Assembly: GCA_001839685.1 (NCBI GenBank)
Contig: MLAK01000627.1
Location: 107,211-171,210 of the forward strand
Length of the DNA: 64,000 nucleotides
Direction of reading: 5' to 3'
From: Tritrichomonas foetus
Taxonomy: Eukaryota > Parabasalia > Tritrichomonadida > Tritrichomonadidae
The first letter of the stretch is position 1. Each line of letters begins with the position of its first letter. The translations under genes were made by a program, and so were the position numbers. The notes below the pieces were generated by a model. It worked only from the letters and a program-made list of their open reading frames with translations, did no database searches and had not been told where the DNA came from. Below are positions 58,501 to 64,000 of this stretch, piece by piece.

Positions 58501-58609
58501 TACTTGTACAAGTTGCATTAATACTTGTACCAAAAGTTACTTTCTGTGAATGAATTTGTTGTTTAGGAACTAATCTGTTTATAAGGTCCTTTTTCTTTCG
58601 ATCATCCAT
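46598..58609 (-). CDS. Axonemal dynein heavy chain, single-headed inner-arm type
   Basis: 4003 residues in one exon, ATG at 58607-58609. The N-terminal tail and linker cover about 1-1280. Six AAA modules follow, with P-loops at residues 1342 (GPAGTGKT, AAA1, the main ATPase), 1623 (GPTCGGKT, AAA2), 1991 (GSSGVGKS, AAA3) and 2343 (GVAGTGKR, AAA4). The coiled-coil stalk starts near 2610 (VQKLIQANQLVDRM) and holds a microtubule-binding tip (YADPHITVRTVMEAVCIL ...). AAA5-AAA6 and a C-terminal domain complete the ring. The length of about 4000 and single-exon tail fit the inner-arm IAD-3/4/5 (DNAH1/3/6/7/12-like) group rather than outer arm or cytoplasmic dynein. This motor drives flagellar beating. 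Confidence 0.97.
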   Translation of the reverse strand: MDDRKKKDLINRLVPKQQIHSQKVTFGTSINATCTSKRARSNLRNPILPPISEPTKRTQLVEDNSNESIDQLTSPFKFVEYARKHNLQEDFVYLLPQNIEENAENPTRLRIVPSSQVSKDDYWTISLSGLSHFKNNTVDFVKLDDWLRSCELFKQIMKIPFFKHYHQWKSFTSWKHSVVRDKMVAASSSLKDHFFIVHPILRPAFFAIQKEIQQLNSLKLFNLRGDSLYSLDEFSKENARHREKITKTLDEFIGRVTEMVQVACEKTIDTLSSLTVTDGAVQASPLEHLMSQYEKAQHRGVSNAFDSGPSLTFTQRAANRTLCAKLVKFIKLVDACIVSALRNVCFMSLLELYCVMSSLHNRGLKKLNSPNMKPLKELELSSEFGRIFPGLQQKTAEFFESPVFRVDVMFKGELQWTPCEKHVTDIIDSVRKECCQVLYRVPRLIENQAFRQYISPDGAGDRNKKDKVMGPDLAEIIERDKVFADIVSHQNNIIKEAFKSLNTFSTCYKEAVAIYEENVKFNMDELIASNISASDLQKTIQNYKEQIEFLAKIEEKSDVGLFCQFAKEMKNLFARSPVNCLNQIKSALPVITRKLLDEFAEKVKLSHEQLTAPIEDVASFVRYLSAADKYGNEQNEFAIRADSIRDFYQLASELSVSIPPDEEAEYQAMLPVFDDVKRALSFAGEQKQTLMPKFSTQLDKLIGQLHSNVLDVAQVSLNPILGNITTKIEEAQSFLKTIMEKLTEVKTAASDYNKYQRAMNLQVTRFEDVEELNKEITLKNLLWETKVKWINLTEKWSNMPFAAIDPNEMTEELREYQLSAAKCAKGLQGNVVAVDLKASVSDYAALLPVVSDLKNPALKQKFIEQIASLLGCNIFADEQFKFGRLFELRAFHFVDQISAISAQATNEQQLYDMLNNVHKMIDKLAFIVTPYKGKNNIYVFGGFDDILTQLDEAQSIVATVRSSRYIAALRLQADEWARSLRSFSSTLESLMTCQRAWMYLSNVFSSDDIQRQLMQEYKEFFNVERMWKNMSMKAHDDPAAFRFCSAPQIASDLEDANKTLESVQKALEDYLETKRMAFPRFYFLSNDDLLDLLAKSRNPDAVQPHLRKFFEGIYHIDIKTDEESPIAFAMTSAEGENVPVREMRLRGAVESWLAQFEEQCQRALRNHMKTGLKSYFEAAKREDWISVQPAQVVIAVTQIDWCEQVEEALSSQNPDDGLRKVNEDTEKNLANLAKVVRCDLTDLERTKISALITMDVHSRDIVTELIQKKCSNITDFEWFKRLKYKWDEHTKEVIVTQTNTSFIYGYEYLGCTPRLVITPLTDRCYLTLTGALHLHLGGSPAGPAGTGKTETVKDLAKALAIFCVVFNCSESVTVFQMSTFFRGLAQAGAWSCFDEFNRINIEVLSVIAEQFNCIRLALCADLKRFDFEDKEIPLNPRVGCFITMNPGYAGRTELPDNLKALFRPVSMMIPDYTLIAEIMLFSQGFQEAKRLSQKMTKLYKLSSEMLSQQDHYDFGMRALKSVLVMAGSLKRSAPDVSEDLTLIRAMRDSNLAKFLNEDIPLFNGIVADLFPGVEIIDQQEEYLVNASTAVMKEMGLQVTHFSVEKVIQLHDAMRFRHGVMLVGPTCGGKTTTKTVLQKTNTFLSQTMPEMYHPVVTYTLNPKALSMAELYGEQNPDTQEWQDGLIAIIFNECVDKTDNTEQWIIFDGPVDALWIENMNTVLDDNKLLSLANSKRIKMTPFMHLMFEVQDLAVASPATVSRCAMVYLDPEGLGWRPYCESTIEQRILPLLGSNAVLAKRFKELLEAGVEPGFAFLRENCRNFNRWVPMNLIFSLFNLFESIISECLESGELHFDPTEADPEIVKVMSCIFVFSYTWAFGGHVEQQQRMPFDSMARDIYVPMTTLPSRNTLFDWCYKVKEREWTHWSELMPKFSLISKSEKADDDDEDADADEDAAGKKIKFHSLLVPTIDTTRFGFLLKTLLRSHHNIFVRGSSGVGKSVIIQRALHELDETDKFHLISLIFSAHTSSKAAQEMIESKLEKKRGVAIQPPNNKDGILFIDDINMPELDYYGSQPPIELLRQLVAIEGLYERPGLAWNDIKKVTLLGAGGPDGGGRAPITARFLRFMFNIELTPPDDHTLFNIFHSILEPFFGNFSENVKNVVQKIVTASVDVYTTVIQNFLPTPDKSHYVFNLRDLANVVQGIMRAKPDYVSTPQILEKLWLHENVRVYSDRLVCDADRKQLQEILTSTMKKKLGTDISAEDVFEGPLLFSDYLRGFVADNERFYEELPDYDKARKVLDDYLEEYHFSRRQQSDPILFFDSAVQHITRISRILRQPRGHAVLVGVAGTGKRTLARFAAYVSECDLAEIEVTDHYTIDNFREDLQKLYIKCGCGGKATAFVISDTQLVNDEFLEVINNVLNTGEIPNLFNQEEMDKNCNDIVSYAKSIGENEARDNLIKLFYERVRENLHVILTMSPVGNSFRHRCRMFPSLVSCCTIDWVDTWPENALKLVAKARFSEITEVQIENFAEKLSELAVFIHQSVDDAASQMKNEMKRIYYITPALFIRFVTFYQQLLEDRQNKHRRSKGRLEGGVQKLIQANQLVDRMKIELSELEPILAKAAQETETMLVKIKKDQAEADRVKEIVTAEEKVVSQQAVEAETMAAEAQKELDQVLPLLAEATAQLKSLSRSDVAEVRQYADPHITVRTVMEAVCILAEVEPTWKSAVTLVSDPMFIGRISTKYSDGHHVPLNILKKIQPYVEENTNFQPEEVGRVSNAAKRLCIWATVLYKFEMTYRTVEPKQIAVAEAKAALKAARDALKEKQDELAKIEAALADLRKQYEDSVDKKAKLTAQIEETQVKLGRAAKLTVGLADEQVRWGEQVNVMDANVKYIPGDSFLCAAILIYFGPFPAVLRAPLQEKIVNKIGEAGIELSPNFDFMTSMIDESIVRDWMTIGLPNDATSIENALIVTQAPKSALIIDPQNQATQWIKKMEEVRQLVILKPNSPNFYRSIENAVRLGIPVLLEDVAETVDPALDSLLMRKTYKQDGKDMVRIGDKAVEIDEKFRLYVTTKLTNPHFMPDMFVKVSIVNFIVTQIALEAQQLSLVVSLERPELETQKHELVMSIAADKKVLVEIEDKLLELLRNAGEHILDDELLITTIEEAKKKSLEVKERVRVSEETEVEINELRMEYKPVAIRSSIMFFVTGDMASIDPMYQYSLEFFRDLVHTVITNAPKTEDRLGTLIKRITYSTYVTVSRGLFEVHRSLFAFALCSAVMRNEETLSQQEWDLFIRGPPLIDNPTENPLPNLVSDSRWNQLYALGKVLPQFASIPTRILNDLQGFSEFLTSESTEIPKQFGDGLETFQRVLFFRTIAIDRLSRVVQQFVSDNLGVEFTRSPSFDLRQSFQDTRPTTPLLFILSQGADPREHLLRLAAEMQMDNKLKMRSLGQGQGPEAERAIQGALTRGEWVYLQNCHLSLSWLPELEAIVAKFSSENANEHFRLFLSSMPTTGFPVSILRNSIKVTNEPPRGIRAHLHRLLGSMTSEDYEGCTKPRPWKKLLFGLAFFHAVIQERKKFGPLGFNKVYEWTETDYNVSVSYLRMFLDEQSQIPWEALRFLTGEIIYGGRVTDDWDRRCMMSILGRYYCTDILTDGYFFSRGSVYYAPPAEDYQKMIGYINSLPFDDDHDVFGMHANAEITTRRRISEQLVSTLQSTVGGSSMASGNNDTVLQLVHDLLERMPHLNDISTMHESLLGNPEEENAILDPLTVVLKQEVERFKRLLKILVESLQELDKALRGLVSMSPMLEDVLSSLYINHVPKGWSKYESMKPLGSWFSELIKRIEFFNSWMRYGNPPSYWLSAFYFPQSFLTGILQRHSRLHGIPIDNLSFECEVLEEEPKDFPEIGVNIHGMFFDGARWSTEKKCVEEQEPGQIYTEAPFLHLKPTNNNSQQSNNFYQCPVYITAQREGVLSTTGTSTNFVVSLPMPTKENPNHWIQRGAALLLGTPE

Positions 58610-58984
58610 TAAAAATTTCTAATTCTGTTTTGTTGAAGTCTTCTTTCTGAAATAACGAAGTTTTGTTTTGAATGGTTTACAAAAGTTCGTTTATATTATG
58701 AACTAATATATTTTGTTTCGTTTCTGCTTTTCGAGGTGAGTAGCTTTCGTCATATTTATTATCCAGCAAAAATTTGAAAGCCTACATGATTATATCCTTA
58801 ATGTATCGTTAAATTGATTCTTTACTCATTAATTACTAAATCATATTGTTTTAAAGCACTCTACATTATATTATTATGTCTGATTTCGTATTTTTGAAGT
58901 TGGAAAAAACTTTTTTGAATATTAATCACAAAAAGGAAAAAAGAAGAAATGAATGTAATAATATTTTTCTAATTTATATATATT
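58610..58984. other. Intergenic region
   Basis: 375 bases between the dynein ATG and the stop of the QTRT2-like gene. AT-rich. A short plus-strand open frame at 58876 overlaps the QTRT2-like gene and is a shadow. Confidence 0.6.
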
Positions 58985-59935
58985 TTATTGAGAATATTCT
59001 TCACAAAGAGATTCTAAGTATCTTTGATAGTGCCTTGTGTTGTGTTGGACAAGTAATGTTCCAGCGAGCATTTCATGCACTTCCAATAAGTGGTACAAGT
59101 ACGATCTGGTGAATTGTTGGCAGCAAATGCAGTCACAATTTTGGCAGACTGGATTATGGTCATGTTCAAATTCTTTAGATTTAAGGTCAATTCCAATATT
59201 CTTAAATTCTTTTTCGTGGAAATCGAAATTCATGGCAATTCCACGTTTTGCTGCAAGATATGGCATATGCAAAACGAATAAGTCAACTCCTAATGAATAA
59301 AGTTTTCTGACATCAGCAGGATGGCCATCACACATAATCATTCTTGGCAAATCGGCTGGGACCCTTGAAATCTTGTCTGTGATTTTTTCCACTTCAACAT
59401 CAGTAATGTCGCCAAAATGGAAGAAAACCCCAGAATCATCTTTATCGCTGATATCGCTGGTGAAATTGAATGCGTTTGGATATTGTGTGGAAAAATCGTT
59501 TGCTGCGGTTTCTCGCAATTTCTTTTGTCGCGAGGATGATTCTGGCATGATCGACGAATATAAAGATATAATTCCTTGGGGTTGAATTGAATCGATAACT
59601 GTTTGATAATCGTCTTTTGAAACCGTTTTGGAATTTCCATTTCGACAGTATATTTTGATGCCTTTGGCAGATGGGCCATCATCGAAATTATTGAAGTTCG
59701 TTCCTGGGCCGAGGAATATCCATCTGGGTCCAAGGCCAAGGGATGTTGGAATTTTAACATTTTTTGGTAAGTTATTTTCAATAAAGTCGCCAAGTGAAAA
59801 GTAAAGTGGAACATTTGGAGAAATATCAGGAGTTACGTTCGGAATCATTCCCATTTCGGTTGTAATTATTAAGCAAGGTGTGACTAGTGGCTCGAGTTTT
59901 CCTTGAGGATCGGTTAAAGTAAGTGTTCTTGCCAT
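58985..59935 (-). CDS. QTRT2: Queuine tRNA-ribosyltransferase accessory subunit 2-like
   Basis: 316 residues from the ATG at 59933-59935 (MARTLTLTDPQGK). The longer open frame needs a GTG start. The C-terminus has the zinc site of tRNA-guanine transglycosylases: CDCICC, a Cys-x-Cys-x-x-Cys pattern, then His 26 residues later in LLVQHNTRHY, with SYLYHLLEVHEMLA between. The catalytic Asp and PTR motif of the active subunit are absent; VDLFVLHMPYLAAKRG stands in its place. So this is the QTRT2-like partner that dimerises with QTRT1. The complex inserts queuine at position 34 of tRNAs with GUN anticodons. QTRT1 is not in the window. The length is shorter than human QTRT2 (about 415). Confidence 0.8.
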   Translation of the reverse strand: MARTLTLTDPQGKLEPLVTPCLIITTEMGMIPNVTPDISPNVPLYFSLGDFIENNLPKNVKIPTSLGLGPRWIFLGPGTNFNNFDDGPSAKGIKIYCRNGNSKTVSKDDYQTVIDSIQPQGIISLYSSIMPESSSRQKKLRETAANDFSTQYPNAFNFTSDISDKDDSGVFFHFGDITDVEVEKITDKISRVPADLPRMIMCDGHPADVRKLYSLGVDLFVLHMPYLAAKRGIAMNFDFHEKEFKNIGIDLKSKEFEHDHNPVCQNCDCICCQQFTRSYLYHLLEVHEMLAGTLLVQHNTRHYQRYLESLCEEYSQ

Positions 59936-60441
59936 AAATTCTGGTGATTTGGTGAGTGGTGAACGTTTGTAAGTTAACCATTCATAATTCACCTATTGTA
60001 TCATCGATTCCAGAAAATTTGTGGTTAATTAAATAATAGATAACCATAATTTACTATATTCAGATATTACCGGTTAATTGGTAAATGTAAATTTCAATTG
60101 GTCAATCGATAATAATTATTATCAATTAGGATGATGAATAATGCGCCTTTATTAATACGGAGCCATAATTTGTTTTGGAATTCAATTCGATACATTTTCA
60201 TGAAACTTGAGGAAATGTAAATTTAAGTAAATGAGATTATTCTTAGGAGATTCCGAGCCAAAAATTATGAGCTGAATTGCATATTTTAGTGTTGTTCAAA
60301 GAACAATCAAATTTCATATTTCGAAAAAGTTCGTTTCATAGAATAATTCAATTCTTGATTCATTTTCATTCAAAAAAAAAGTCACTAACCAAAGAAAATT
60401 GAGAAGTAATTCAAATTACAATCCAACTGAAGCAAACAGAA
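59936..60441. other. Divergent promoter region
   Basis: 506 bases between the QTRT2-like and dolichol-kinase-like genes. It contains a perfect 16-bp palindrome GATAATAATTATTATC at 60108-60123, which is A/T-only in its centre and therefore less surprising. No gene. Confidence 0.6.
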
Positions 60442-61134
60442 ATGCCTGGAAGAATCGCAACTGGATTCATTTATTCTTTTTCATTTCTCGGGATTGTCAT
60501 TTTAACAGCGCGTATTTTAACCAAATTCGATAGAATACCTCCAGAAATCATTCGAAAATTTATTCATATCTCCGTCTCAAATTGGTGGTTCATTTCTTCA
60601 AATTATTTTTACGAATTGTGGGCAGCTCTTACTGGGCCAATATTATTCATCATTCTCAATTCAATTGCCACTTTTTTTGATTTGGCCAGATATCTCGGAA
60701 TGAACGACCGCACCAGGAACTATGGACTGATATATTTTCCAATTTCTCTCGTTATTTTAATTATAATGGAGCACTCCGGCTTTATTACAAAATATATGAA
60801 TGGCATGGCAATTCTTGTTATGGGCTATGGCGACGGTTTTGCCGCAATTATTGGGAAAAAATACGGCGTCAGCAAAATCCATGGAAAGAAAACATATTTG
60901 GGCTCACTTACAATGCTAATCACATCTTTCATTGTTTTATCACTTTTCTCATATTTTTATGATCTGGGTTTGACCAACTCATCGAGTGGAATTTTAACCA
61001 TGGTTATAACATCAATAGTTGCAACTGTAAATGAGATATTTACTCCATTTGGGCTGGATAACCTATCTGTTCCAATTGGAACTGCAATAACACTCAGATA
61101 CCTAACGCAAAACTCAGATTCATTTTACAATTAG
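60442..61134 (+). CDS. Dolichol/phytol-kinase-like (CTP-dependent) integral membrane protein
   Basis: 230 residues with about six to seven hydrophobic segments. Motifs match the family of Sec59/DGK1/VTE5 kinases: IIRKFIHI (37-43), MGYGDGFAAIIGKKYG (127-142), KKTYLGS (149-155) and a late TPFGLDNLSVP. Members use CTP to phosphorylate dolichol, phytol or diacylglycerol in the ER membrane. Which substrate applies cannot be told; dolichol would fit N-glycosylation, a process also represented by the GH99-like gene. The protein is shorter than yeast Sec59 (519), and nearer in size to VTE5/DGK1-type proteins. ATG at 60442 follows an A-rich leader. Confidence 0.75.
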   Translation: MPGRIATGFIYSFSFLGIVILTARILTKFDRIPPEIIRKFIHISVSNWWFISSNYFYELWAALTGPILFIILNSIATFFDLARYLGMNDRTRNYGLIYFPISLVILIIMEHSGFITKYMNGMAILVMGYGDGFAAIIGKKYGVSKIHGKKTYLGSLTMLITSFIVLSLFSYFYDLGLTNSSSGILTMVITSIVATVNEIFTPFGLDNLSVPIGTAITLRYLTQNSDSFYN

Positions 61135-61447
61135 ACAAATAAATATTGTTATTCTTTCATAAATGTTTATTCTTTCTTTTTATTTTCTGAAGTTTTATTT
61201 ATTGTTTGTTCTCTTTCAACTTTATTATAAGGTTTTATTTGTAATTTTTGGGTAAAATAATACAGATTCATTGAGAATTGCTCAACAAGAGAATGTTAAC
61301 AATACTTTAGTTAACTGTTATGAGGCTATTTATAATTTTAAAAAAAGCTTTTACATTATTCAAAAAGTGTTTATCGTGAATCGTATTTCAATGTATTTTT
61401 GGCCAGCCAATTTATTCATCTTAAAAAATTGGTATTTTTGTCTAAGA
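61135..61447. other. Intergenic region
   Basis: 313 AT-rich bases between the kinase-like gene and the TELO2-like ATG. It contains an open extension of the TELO2-like frame beginning at a TTG (61271), judged to be 5' UTR. Nothing else recognised. Confidence 0.55.
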
Positions 61448-63631
61448 ATGAAAACTCAAATCGCTCAACTCAAAAATGAAAAACGCGATGTAAAGAAAGC
61501 TGCACAACTCGTTCAAACAATATCAGAACAATTGAAAGAAGATCAATTATTATTGCAACCCTATCTCGAAACCGTTTTAACATCAGTCCTTCCAACATTT
61601 GGAAATCTCTTTCCTGTTGATGTCAAGATCAATTGTATTGATCTTTGGCTTTTTTCACCAGAATTTTCAGTTTTATCAATTATCGTGTCTGGTCTCAAAT
61701 CGGCAAGTTCTAAACAAGTTTCCATCAAATACCTTAAAAAATGGACAAAGAAAAAGCTATTTTCTCGATCAATTGACATAGCCCGCGATCGTCAAGATGA
61801 AGAATTATTCAATGAAGTTCTCGCAGTGATTTTTTCAATTCCAGATCGAGTTGCTTCAGCACTTGAAGATAAACCAATTCCAACTCCTTTAAAACGTGAC
61901 CAATTTTTCCAAATACTATCTTTATCTTTAAATTCAATTTGTTCTGTTTTATTATCGAAATATGCTGTTTTAAATTTAATGCAATTTTTGTGGAGCCGCA
62001 ATTTTACACCTGTTGAAATTGCATCAGCAGCCACCAATTTAAATCCGTCTGCCACTTCACCATTTTTATTATCATTAATTGAAGATTCCCCGAAAAGCTT
62101 TGCTTCTTCAGTTTTGGCTGTTATCTATCCCAACAATCCACGTGTTAAGCAATTAATTTCATCGCATTTTCTGACACAAAAAGTTTTAAGTGATCATGCT
62201 TTATATTTAATTGTTGATTTTCTTTGTGGACAAGGCGAATCCCTTCAAACATTAGAAAAATGTGGAGAAATTTGGTCAAGACATCGTTTGATCACTCAAA
62301 TGTCAACAGCCCTGCATCGTCAGCTCTCTTTAGCCATGTTACGTATCATTCCACGAACTACCCAAGATCAGTTAAAGTCCTGTAAAGCTACTTCTCTCAT
62401 CATGACTGGTGTTTCAGCACATATTTCCATTTCTTCTCCAGAAATTCGAAAATTTGGTCTTCAAATTGGTGAAACCATTACTGCAATTTTGTTACCTGAA
62501 AATCCAGTAAAATTCGATGAACTCCACCAAAACGAAGAAGAAGAAGATAATGAAAATAACAATACAAAAAGCGAACTTGCGTCCAGAAAACCATTAAACC
62601 AACTTTCTGATGACGATTCATCTGAAGATGTTGATATTGATGCACCTTTTGATGAAGCGCAAAATGACGATGATGATTCATCAGAAGATCTTACACCTTA
62701 TGCAATTGATGATGATGAAGGATGTGATGATATGAAAGTGTTACATCCTCGAGAACTTATTGCACAATTTCGAACAGATGAAAATGATATTGATAGATTC
62801 AAAAAATTCCAGACTGCTATTTCTACAGCTGCTGATATTATCAAGAAAATGACACAACATGAATTAACTCAATTTGGTGGGGAACTTCTTTCTATTCTCC
62901 TGAGTGTTGATAATGAATATAACCAAGATGAATTCGATGATATGAGAAGACAAGCACTTGTTGCACTAATGACCACTTTTCCTGTGCCCGTTGCAAAAAT
63001 GGTTATTGGAGAACTCCGCAAGAAGCGAACACATTCATTAGGTAGAAAATTGCAGCTCATTTCCGCAATTTCTTATGCTGCTTCTGAAATGTCTGAACTT
63101 CCAAGACCAGAAAAGAAAACTGTAACACTAATTGAAGCACATACAAGACGTTGGGGACGTGCACGTACAAAAATTACAGTTGTATCAGCTGTAAATAAGT
63201 TCAGCCAATGTGCATTGATTTACTTTTATGGAATATTAAATGCAATGGACTTAGAAAAAATTGCACTTGAAGAAGATGGTCTTGAAGCAGCACAAACTTT
63301 AACAACACTGGCAGTAATTGTTGAAGCAGCAGGGCAGTCAGTTCTAGAACTAGATAGAATGTGTGCTGATCTTTTACAGGTTGTTATGGTTTTGAGTGGA
63401 ACAAGAGCACCAAATGCCAGAAGAGCTAACCTATTTGCTGCATCATGTGCTATTAGAGAAATTAAGGAATATCGTGCAAATGATGAAATTGGTGAATATT
63501 TGGTAAATTCTGCAGAAAATGATCCTGATGAAATTTGTAGAGAAATTGCGCAGTCAACATGTGCATTACTTGCACAAAGACATGAAAATGACTTAAATAA
63601 TTTAATTCCTGGTGCGGCAGAAATGCAATAA
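61448..63631 (+). CDS. TELO2: TELO2/Tel2-like protein (PIKK maturation)
   Basis: 727 residues from the ATG at 61448. A frame-compatible ATG at 61391 and a TTG at 61271 would extend it by unlikely Phe/Tyr-rich residues. The protein is helical throughout, with an acidic low-complexity linker (about 415-470) separating N- and C-terminal solenoids, as in Tel2. The C-terminal domain has the signature TRRWGR ... NKFSQCALIYFYGIL (about 580-607), comparable to the TELO2 core motif with RRWG and N-x-F followed by a hydrophobic strand. TELO2 with TTI1 and TTI2 stabilises ATM, ATR, mTOR and related kinases. Length is shorter than human TELO2 (about 840). Confidence 0.75.
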   Translation: MKTQIAQLKNEKRDVKKAAQLVQTISEQLKEDQLLLQPYLETVLTSVLPTFGNLFPVDVKINCIDLWLFSPEFSVLSIIVSGLKSASSKQVSIKYLKKWTKKKLFSRSIDIARDRQDEELFNEVLAVIFSIPDRVASALEDKPIPTPLKRDQFFQILSLSLNSICSVLLSKYAVLNLMQFLWSRNFTPVEIASAATNLNPSATSPFLLSLIEDSPKSFASSVLAVIYPNNPRVKQLISSHFLTQKVLSDHALYLIVDFLCGQGESLQTLEKCGEIWSRHRLITQMSTALHRQLSLAMLRIIPRTTQDQLKSCKATSLIMTGVSAHISISSPEIRKFGLQIGETITAILLPENPVKFDELHQNEEEEDNENNNTKSELASRKPLNQLSDDDSSEDVDIDAPFDEAQNDDDDSSEDLTPYAIDDDEGCDDMKVLHPRELIAQFRTDENDIDRFKKFQTAISTAADIIKKMTQHELTQFGGELLSILLSVDNEYNQDEFDDMRRQALVALMTTFPVPVAKMVIGELRKKRTHSLGRKLQLISAISYAASEMSELPRPEKKTVTLIEAHTRRWGRARTKITVVSAVNKFSQCALIYFYGILNAMDLEKIALEEDGLEAAQTLTTLAVIVEAAGQSVLELDRMCADLLQVVMVLSGTRAPNARRANLFAASCAIREIKEYRANDEIGEYLVNSAENDPDEICREIAQSTCALLAQRHENDLNNLIPGAAEMQ

Positions 63632-64000
63632 GGATTCAATTCATGTAATTAATGGATCCAAGATAATAATCATAATTTGTTCTTTTTAATAAAAGTCTTT
63701 ATAAATTCTAACTTTGCCTTTTCATTTTTTTCATGAAATGTATAGGTTGTAATCATTGTAATTTTATTTCAGATGTTTCATTTGTTTTTTATTAATAATC
63801 TAATAACTTTTGAGTTTGGCATTTCTCATCAATAACATTGTTAGATTACCAATTAGATATTACATGCAAATTCTTGAATACTAAAGAAAATTAATAAAAT
63901 GGCAATAATAAGAAATCTAATACAGAATATATAATATATCACAAAAAATAAAAAATATATTTACTCACATATTCCCTTAAGCATAACAATTGTGACTTTC
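63632..64000. other. Intergenic region at the right edge
   Basis: 369 AT-rich bases downstream of the TELO2-like gene, up to the window end. No gene or RNA recognised. Confidence 0.55.

Noticed and set aside
58876..59112. 78-codon plus-strand open frame
   Set aside because: It overlaps the 3' end of the well-supported QTRT2-like gene on the other strand and lacks protein-like features.
60108..60123. Palindrome GATAATAATTATTATC
   Set aside because: Perfect but almost entirely A/T, so much less surprising in this composition than the other palindromes.
61271..61447. N-terminal extension of the TELO2-like protein
   Set aside because: It starts at TTG and consists of Phe/Tyr/Ile/Asn-rich residues, typical of translated 5' UTR. 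ATG at 61448 is preferred.
1..64000. Mobile elements, virus-like genes, CRISPR arrays, rRNA
   Set aside because: None recognised after reading both strands; no transposase, integrase, polymerase or capsid-like frame and no regularly spaced repeat array.

Overview
This is a eukaryotic window. It is AT-rich and gene-dense, with long single-exon reading frames on both strands, all three standard stop codons in use, and short intergenic regions. The gene set is that of a flagellated protist: an axonemal dynein heavy chain, CEP164-like, FOP/FOR20-like and TBCE-like proteins, a copine, and an ankyrin protein of trichomonad style. Several start codons lie 10-15 nt downstream of a TCA-Y-W-Y-like initiator. 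Together this points to a parabasalid, probably a Tritrichomonas or Trichomonas relative (inference; there is no rRNA or other marker in the window). No complete canonical trichomonad intron (GTATGT ... ACTAACACACAG) was seen. No tRNA, rRNA, transposon, virus-like gene or CRISPR array was recognised. A 480-base run of N sits inside a minisatellite at about 11.9-12.5 kb.

Layout. 0-10.7 kb: a truncated Lys/Asn/Glu-rich protein (-), copine (+), two small unknown genes, tubulin chaperone E (-), and a helical-repeat protein (+) divergent from it. 11-25.5 kb: a six-TM Frag1/DRAM/Sfk1-like protein (+), the N gap, an ARM-like protein (-), a FOP/FOR20-like LisH protein (+), a sirtuin (+), a beta-helix protein with two RING fingers (-), a PP1-type phosphatase with an Asn/Ser-rich tail (+), a coiled-coil protein (+), and an ankyrin protein (-) whose last repeats fall out of frame. 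26-33.4 kb: a tandem-duplicated thymidine kinase (+), a GH99 endomannosidase-like protein (+), an LRR protein (-) and a large unknown protein (+). 33.8-46.3 kb: a hybrid histidine kinase/response regulator (-), a tubby-like protein (+), a coiled-coil protein (+), a CEP164-like protein (-), an SMN-like protein (+) and a small secreted protein (-). 46.6-64 kb: a 4003-residue inner-arm-type dynein heavy chain (-), a QTRT2-like protein (-), a dolichol/phytol-kinase-like membrane protein (+) and a TELO2-like protein (+).

How the genes fit together. A recurrent theme is the basal body and flagellum: TBCE for tubulin folding, FOP/FOR20-like and CEP164-like proteins for the basal body, possibly the LRR protein at 29.4 kb, and the dynein motor. 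Nucleic-acid functions are thymidine salvage, SMN-dependent snRNP assembly, queuosine tRNA modification, and PIKK maturation by TELO2. Signalling genes are copine, phosphatase, sirtuin, hybrid histidine kinase and a RING E3 candidate. E2F-like TTTCCCGC words lie upstream of thymidine kinase and of a small unknown gene, which suggests S-phase regulation. Several long perfect palindromes and short tandem repeats lie in the intergenic DNA.

Start codons were set to ATG throughout. Where the longest open frame began at TTG or GTG, the first credible ATG was used.
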